A stretch of DNA of 10,887 bases from an uncultured Flavobacteriales bacterium. GTDB taxonomy: Bacteria; Bacteroidota; Bacteroidia; Flavobacteriales; Flavobacteriaceae. Below the pieces are notes generated by a model. That model saw only the letters and a list, made by a program, of their open reading frames with translations, did not search any database and was not told the origin of the DNA. A program made the translations under genes and the position numbers. The stretch spans positions 1-10,887 of the forward strand of contig CAJVXR010000048.1 of the NCBI GenBank assembly GCA_913009535.1. The letters are read 5' to 3'. This document shows, piece after piece, positions 7,381 through 10,887 of the stretch (the stretch's first letter is position 1; each line of letters begins with the position of its first letter).

Positions 7381-9029
7381 TACTTTTTTAGAGTTTTTTT
7401 AATTTTTTTTATAACTTTTTTATCTATAAAAATAGCATTTTTTTTCCTTAGTGTTTTAATCCAGTTATTTTCAAATGTTATTTGATATTTAGAAATAACT
7501 TCAGCCGAGATATCTTCGTACAAAGGATTAACATTATTAGTAATTTTAAATAGTGATTTGTTGTTTTTAAAATAACTTTTTAAACCAATTGTATCTTCCT
7601 TAGCTTTATTCCAAACTTCATTTTGCATTAAATCAAACAACATTAACCCTTCTTTATATTCGTTGTAAATATGACGATATTCCGTATTCTCAGACAATAA
7701 GTTTGATTTATAATAATCCATAACGGATTGATTTATGAAATCTTTATATAAATCAGTGGGTGAGTTATAAATTGATCCGTTACTAATAAATGTATTAACT
7801 ATATAATTTGCAAAATCTAAATAATTTAGTATGGTATCATTAATCTTAAATAACATCTTTTTTTTATTAATTGTAGATGGTATTTTCCAAATATTATTAG
7901 CATTATGACCATTTAGTTGATCTGTAAAATAAGTTAAGTCATTATCATAATTTATAGAATATTTATTTAATAACTTTTTATAAAATGAATTAGAGATTAC
8001 TGAAGACCTAGAGTTATTTTTTACTTTTTTAAGTAATGATGATTCCATTTCTTTAAAGGAACTTAATTTAGATTTTGAATAGAGCTTTAAAATATGCCAA
8101 CCAAACTTAGTTTCTATAGGTTTTGAAATTTGATTAATCTCTGTTAAGTCAAAAGCAGCTTTTTCAAATGGAAGTGAATTTAACTGACCACTTGTGAATG
8201 GTTTAAGTCTTCCTCCTACACTAGATGTGTTTTTATCATCTGAGTATTTTTTAGCAAAACTCTCAAAATTGCCAACTCTAATAATTGAATCATATAAGGA
8301 ATTGATTTTTGATTGAGAATTATTATTATCTTTTGATAACATAATATGCCCAACGATAACTTCTCCAAGAGACTCTCTTTTATCCTCTACTTTTAAAATA
8401 TGAAAACCAAATCTTGTTCTAAATGGCATAGATATATCTCCTACTTTAGTTTCATAGGCCTTTGATTCAAATGAATAAATCATTTTAAATGCAGAAAAGT
8501 ATCCTAGATCTTCAACGAAAATATTTTTCCCATCGTGATATTTCTTTATTAAATATGCTAAATCATAATTTTTAAAATCTTCTCTGTATGAGATAAGTTT
8601 ATTATAAATATCTAATGTATCTAAATCTTTATCTTCAATTCTTATTAGAATATGACTTGCTTTTATTTCAGTTTTAGTCCTTAGATAGGCTTCATTTAAC
8701 ATTGAATCTTGCGAGTTTTTATCAAATAAATAATTAGATGCTAACTGAGAAGAGTATTTATTTAACTCTGAAATATAACTTTCTTTTTTATGATATTCTT
8801 TTTCATAAGCTTCCAATACCTTTAACTTATAATCTATATAAAGCTGCAGGTAATTATCTATGTCTTTTTGAGAATTATCAGTAATTAAATCTAAGTTTTT
8901 ATTGTAGACTCTTAAAAATTCTTTTGTATTCACAGAATCATCTCCGATTGTAAAAAGTATATCGTTAGAATTATTTTGTGAATAGCACAGGAAAGTTGTA
9001 AAAAAAATTAATGAAATAAAATTTTTCAT
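7380..9029 (-). CDS. Parvulin-type peptidyl-prolyl cis-trans isomerase, exported, two PPIase domains
   Basis: This protein (549 residues from the chosen start) is a periplasmic PpiC/SurA-type isomerase, expected to help outer-membrane and periplasmic proteins fold. From the ATG at 9029 it opens with a typical flavobacterial signal peptide, MKNFISLIFFTTFLCYSQ. An in-frame ATG at 9047 adds six residues (MLIILT) ahead of the basic residue and is less likely. The N-terminal helical region is followed by two parvulin domains at about 122-217 and 226-318. Both keep the two conserved histidines: H126 (ASHILIR) and H210 (FGFHILK) in the first, H228 (VGHIML) and H312 (FGWHILK) in the second. The second also has the VGGRLKPF turn. 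The C-terminal part has LFDLMQNEVWNKA (464-476) and a YQITFENNW segment (515-523) that resemble the ends of longer Bacteroidota isomerases. guaB ends 23 bp upstream, and the lipoprotein start overlaps this stop by one base. It is the only member of the trio that looks catalytically intact. Confidence 0.88.
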   Translation of the reverse strand: MKNFISLIFFTTFLCYSQNNSNDILFTIGDDSVNTKEFLRVYNKNLDLITDNSQKDIDNYLQLYIDYKLKVLEAYEKEYHKKESYISELNKYSSQLASNYLFDKNSQDSMLNEAYLRTKTEIKASHILIRIEDKDLDTLDIYNKLISYREDFKNYDLAYLIKKYHDGKNIFVEDLGYFSAFKMIYSFESKAYETKVGDISMPFRTRFGFHILKVEDKRESLGEVIVGHIMLSKDNNNSQSKINSLYDSIIRVGNFESFAKKYSDDKNTSSVGGRLKPFTSGQLNSLPFEKAAFDLTEINQISKPIETKFGWHILKLYSKSKLSSFKEMESSLLKKVKNNSRSSVISNSFYKKLLNKYSINYDNDLTYFTDQLNGHNANNIWKIPSTINKKKMLFKINDTILNYLDFANYIVNTFISNGSIYNSPTDLYKDFINQSVMDYYKSNLLSENTEYRHIYNEYKEGLMLFDLMQNEVWNKAKEDTIGLKSYFKNNKSLFKITNNVNPLYEDISAEVISKYQITFENNWIKTLRKKNAIFIDKKVIKKIKKTLKK

Positions 9030-9052
9030 AGTTAAAATAATTAACATCTCTA

Positions 9053-10525
9053 TTATCTAGAATAGTTTGGAGCTTCTTTGGTTATACTAACTCCGTGTGG
9101 ATGACTTTCTACTATTCCTGAAGAAGTGATTTTTATAAATTTAGATGTATTTTTAAAAGTCTCGATATCTTTAGATCCACAATAACCCATACCCGCTCTT
9201 AACCCCCCAATGAACTGATGAATACTTTCATTAAGTTTACCTTTAAAAGGCACTCTACCTACAATTCCTTCAGGTACTAATTTTTTTATATCATCTTCTA
9301 CATCTTGAAAGTATCTGTCTTTACTACCTTCCTTCATGGCTTCTACCGAGCCCATACCTCTATATGTCTTAAACTTTCTACCTTCATAGATTATTGTTTC
9401 ACCAGGAGATTCTTCAGTGCCAGCGATCAAAGAACCTAACATAACACAGTCTGCACCTGCAGCAATTGCCTTAGATATATCTCCAGTGTATCTAATTCCA
9501 CCATCTGCAATTACTGGAACTCCTGAATTTTTTATAGCATTTGATACTTCAATTATAGCAGATAATTGTGGAAAACCTACTCCTGCTATTACTCGGGTTG
9601 TACAAATAGAACCAGGTCCAATACCTACTTTAACCGCATCTGCTCCAGCCTCAACTAAATATTTAGCCGCTTCCGCTGTAGCTATATTTCCAACTATAAC
9701 ATCTAATTTTGGAAACTTATTTTTTATTGTTTTTAAAACCTCTACTACTCCTTTAGTATGGCCGTGTGCTGTGTCAATTATTATTGCATCAACTTCAGAT
9801 TTTACCAATGCTTCAGCTCTACTTAAAGCATCTGAAGTAACACCAATAGCAGCAGCAACTCTTAACCTTCCGTAAACATCCTTATTAGAGTTTGGCTTAA
9901 GTGTTAATTTCGTTATATCTCTAAAAGTTATTAATCCAACAAGCGTGTTATTTTTATCTACAACTGGAAGTTTTTCGATTTTATGATCTTGTAAAATCAC
10001 TTCAGCTTCTTGTAAAGAAGTTCCTTCTGAAACTGTTACAAGGTTTTTAGTTGTCATAACTTCAGAAATTGGTCTACTATTATTTTTTTCAAACCTCAAA
10101 TCTCTATTAGTCACTATTCCAATTAGTTTTTTATTTCCATCAACTATAGGAATACCTCCAATTCTATATTCTTTCATGTAAGATTTAGCATCATTTACAG
10201 TAGAATCCAAAGGAAGAGTTACTGGGTCAATAATCATTCCACTTTCTGCTCTTTTAACACGCTTAACTTTCTCAGCTTGCGCTTTGATAGTCATGTTTTT
10301 GTGTAAAACTCCAATACCTCCCTCTTGAGCTATAGCTATAGCCATTCTGCTTTCAGTTACTGTATCCATAGCAGCTGAGATGATAGGAATATTTATAGAT
10401 ATATTTTTTGAGAATTTAGTTTTTATTGACACATCTCTGGGAAGAACTTGAGAATAGTTGGGTACTAACAATACATCGTCATATGTTAGTCCTTCTCCAA
10501 TAATTTTATTTTGGTGTGATTTCAT
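9053..10525 (-). CDS. guaB: Inosine-5'-monophosphate dehydrogenase
   Basis: This 490-residue cytosolic enzyme oxidises IMP to XMP with NAD+, the first committed step of GMP synthesis. It has the standard (beta/alpha)8 barrel with a pair of CBS domains inserted at about residues 98-150 and 158-208. The catalytic cysteine is C308 in [11 protein letters not shown] (301-311). Other family marks are the N-terminal [11 protein letters not shown] (12-22), AAMDTVTE (51-58), the IMP-phosphate segment [10 protein letters not shown] (340-349), YRGMGS (388-393), and the mobile flap with DRYFQ (403-407). Length and domain order are normal, with no damage. The ATG at 10525 sits directly after an inverted repeat and about 24 bp downstream of a good promoter -7 box, giving a very short leader. 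It heads the five-gene - strand run, with the isomerase gene following after 23 bp. Regulation by the palindromes over the start site is plausible but inferred. Confidence 0.97.
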   Translation of the reverse strand: MKSHQNKIIGEGLTYDDVLLVPNYSQVLPRDVSIKTKFSKNISINIPIISAAMDTVTESRMAIAIAQEGGIGVLHKNMTIKAQAEKVKRVKRAESGMIIDPVTLPLDSTVNDAKSYMKEYRIGGIPIVDGNKKLIGIVTNRDLRFEKNNSRPISEVMTTKNLVTVSEGTSLQEAEVILQDHKIEKLPVVDKNNTLVGLITFRDITKLTLKPNSNKDVYGRLRVAAAIGVTSDALSRAEALVKSEVDAIIIDTAHGHTKGVVEVLKTIKNKFPKLDVIVGNIATAEAAKYLVEAGADAVKVGIGPGSICTTRVIAGVGFPQLSAIIEVSNAIKNSGVPVIADGGIRYTGDISKAIAAGADCVMLGSLIAGTEESPGETIIYEGRKFKTYRGMGSVEAMKEGSKDRYFQDVEDDIKKLVPEGIVGRVPFKGKLNESIHQFIGGLRAGMGYCGSKDIETFKNTSKFIKITSSGIVESHPHGVSITKEAPNYSR

Positions 10526-10551
10526 TGCAATTAAGTTATAATTGCATGCAA
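10526..10551. promoter_or_regulatory. Overlapping palindromes at the guaB start site, possible operator
   Basis: Two palindromic elements lie between the guaB ATG and its -7 box. One is an 8-bp perfect inverted repeat, TGCAATTA at 10526-10533 and TAATTGCA at 10539-10546, with a 5-bp spacer. The other is a perfect 10-bp palindrome, TTGCATGCAA at 10542-10551, which overlaps the last bases of the -7 box. The half-site TTGCA/TGCAA therefore occurs three times in 27 bp. The position across the expected transcription start suits a repressor operator. Alternatively the first repeat could form a weak hairpin in the leader next to the start codon. I cannot name a regulator. Confidence 0.45.
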
Positions 10552-10581
10552 ATATACGACTAAATATTTAGTTCTTACAAA
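10549..10581 (-). promoter_or_regulatory. Bacteroidota-type promoter of guaB
   Basis: Read on the - strand, TTTG at 10581-10578 is followed after 21 bp by TATATTTG at 10556-10549. This matches the Bacteroidota housekeeping promoter pattern, a -33 TTG/TTTG and a -7 TAnnTTTG element with about 17-23 bp between. Transcription would start about 4-6 bp downstream, near 10543-10545, leaving a leader of around 18-20 nt before the guaB ATG. The spacer contains a perfect AT palindrome, TAAATATTTA (10561-10570). None of the short junctions further down the operon shows a comparable TAnnTTTG match, so this is the likely promoter for all five genes. The sequence match is seen directly; activity is inferred. 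Confidence 0.75.
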
Positions 10582-10600
10582 TGGAGTTATCAAGAAGGGG

Positions 10601-10646
10601 ATAAAATAAAAAAAGAAGTAACCTAACGACAGATTACTTCTTTTTT
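10601..10646 (-). terminator. Rho-independent terminator of the gene at the right edge
   Basis: A 13-bp perfect stem is formed by 10609-10621 and 10634-10646, with a 12-nt loop (10622-10633). The stem contains GAAGTAA/TTACTTC, flanked by an A/T extension. On the - strand it is followed by a run of Ts interrupted once, covering 10608-10603, which makes it a good intrinsic terminator for the beta-barrel gene ending at 10733. The stem is palindromic with a T-rich arm on either strand, so it might also stop + strand transcription, but no + strand gene points into it. It separates the edge gene from the guaB promoter, whose -33 box is about 20 bp further on. Confidence 0.85.
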
Positions 10647-10732
10647 AAAAAAATTAATACAAATTAATTAACTGTAATCAAAAATTAAAACAATTGAAAT
10701 AATAGTTGATAATTCATTCACGATTGAATATT

Positions 10733-10887
10733 TTAAAATCTTTTGCCAATAGATGCACTAAATCTACCCATTGTTTCAGATCTATCTAATTGATCATTAT
10801 CATAAAGTAAATTTTTACCTAAACCTATAAGTATTTCAAATGAATATCCCTTTCGATTTATCCATTTTCTACCTAAAGCAACTCCTA
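10733..10887 (-). CDS. C-terminal end of a probable outer-membrane beta-barrel protein
   Basis: Fifty codons and a TAA stop (10735-10733) can be read on the - strand; the rest of the gene lies beyond the window. The segment begins GVALGRKWINRKGYSFEILI and continues with GLGKNL, a short Asp/Asn-rich turn (LYDNDQLDRS), then a last strand ending in SIGKRF. Alternating hydrophobic and polar residues, Gly and aromatic content, and a C-terminal Phe at the stop are typical of the last strands of an outer-membrane beta-barrel, where the terminal aromatic residue acts as a recognition signal for the BAM machinery. The pattern resembles small Bacteroidota barrel proteins of the DUF3575 kind, but a specific family assignment from 50 residues is only a suggestion. 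A strong terminator lies 86 bp downstream. It is a separate transcription unit from guaB. Confidence 0.7.
   Translation of the reverse strand, partial: GVALGRKWINRKGYSFEILIGLGKNLLYDNDQLDRSETMGRFSASIGKRF

Noticed and set aside
9030..9047. Six-residue upstream extension of the isomerase from the ATG at 9047
   Set aside because: It places MLIILT before an otherwise standard signal peptide; the ATG at 9029 gives a normal basic start, although the longer form cannot be fully excluded.
9417..9875. 152-residue open frame on the + strand opposite guaB
   Set aside because: It mirrors conserved IMP dehydrogenase codons; the Ala/Pro/Thr-rich product looks like a reading-frame artefact.
10581..10604. 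Seven-codon open frame (MELSRRG) on the + strand just before the hairpin at 10609-10646, resembling a leader peptide with attenuator
   Set aside because: No + strand gene follows, there is no promoter-like sequence ahead of it, and the hairpin is better explained as the terminator of the - strand gene at the right edge.

Overview
The window looks like chromosomal DNA of a marine-type Bacteroidota, most likely a member of the Flavobacteriia. Four things suggest this: the strongly A+T-rich sequence; the crtI-crtB-crtZ-crtY order of a zeaxanthin-type carotenoid cluster; the absence of Shine-Dalgarno sequences, with A-rich leaders instead; and a promoter matching the Bacteroidota pattern (TTTG, then TAnnTTTG) ahead of guaB. 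I see no mobile elements, CRISPR arrays, tRNA or rRNA genes. No gene-free stretch exceeds about 210 bases.

Left part, + strand, 1-2887: the end of a carotenoid operon. It holds the last quarter or so of crtI (phytoene desaturase), then crtB (phytoene synthase), crtZ (beta-carotene hydroxylase) and crtY (lycopene beta-cyclase), spaced 33, 6 and 5 bp apart. Together they take geranylgeranyl diphosphate through phytoene, lycopene and beta-carotene to zeaxanthin. The GGPP synthase, any ketolase, and any rhodopsin or beta-carotene cleavage gene would have to lie elsewhere.

Middle and right part, - strand, 10525 down to 2890: five tightly packed genes in one direction, guaB (IMP dehydrogenase), a two-domain parvulin-type peptidyl-prolyl isomerase, a small lipoprotein with a SurA-like architecture, a SurA-like chaperone, and a mitochondrial-type aconitase. 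Junctions are 28 bp or fewer (depending on the start chosen), a TAATG stop/start overlap, a 35-nt overlap and 20 bp. One convincing promoter lies ahead of guaB, so the five genes are probably one transcript. The three middle proteins are all exported and probably handle outer-membrane protein folding in the periplasm. Only the first keeps the parvulin active-site histidines. The aconitase end converges on crtY with just 2 bp between the stop codons.

Right edge, 10526-10887: the guaB promoter with overlapping palindromes, a strong hairpin terminator belonging to the next gene, about 86 bp of A+T-rich sequence in which I see nothing (10647-10732), and the last 50 codons of a probable outer-membrane beta-barrel protein on the - strand.

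I found no clear sign of an undescribed system. The items most worth a second look are the chaperone trio with its apparent split between one enzyme and two non-catalytic partners, and the palindromes over the guaB start site.
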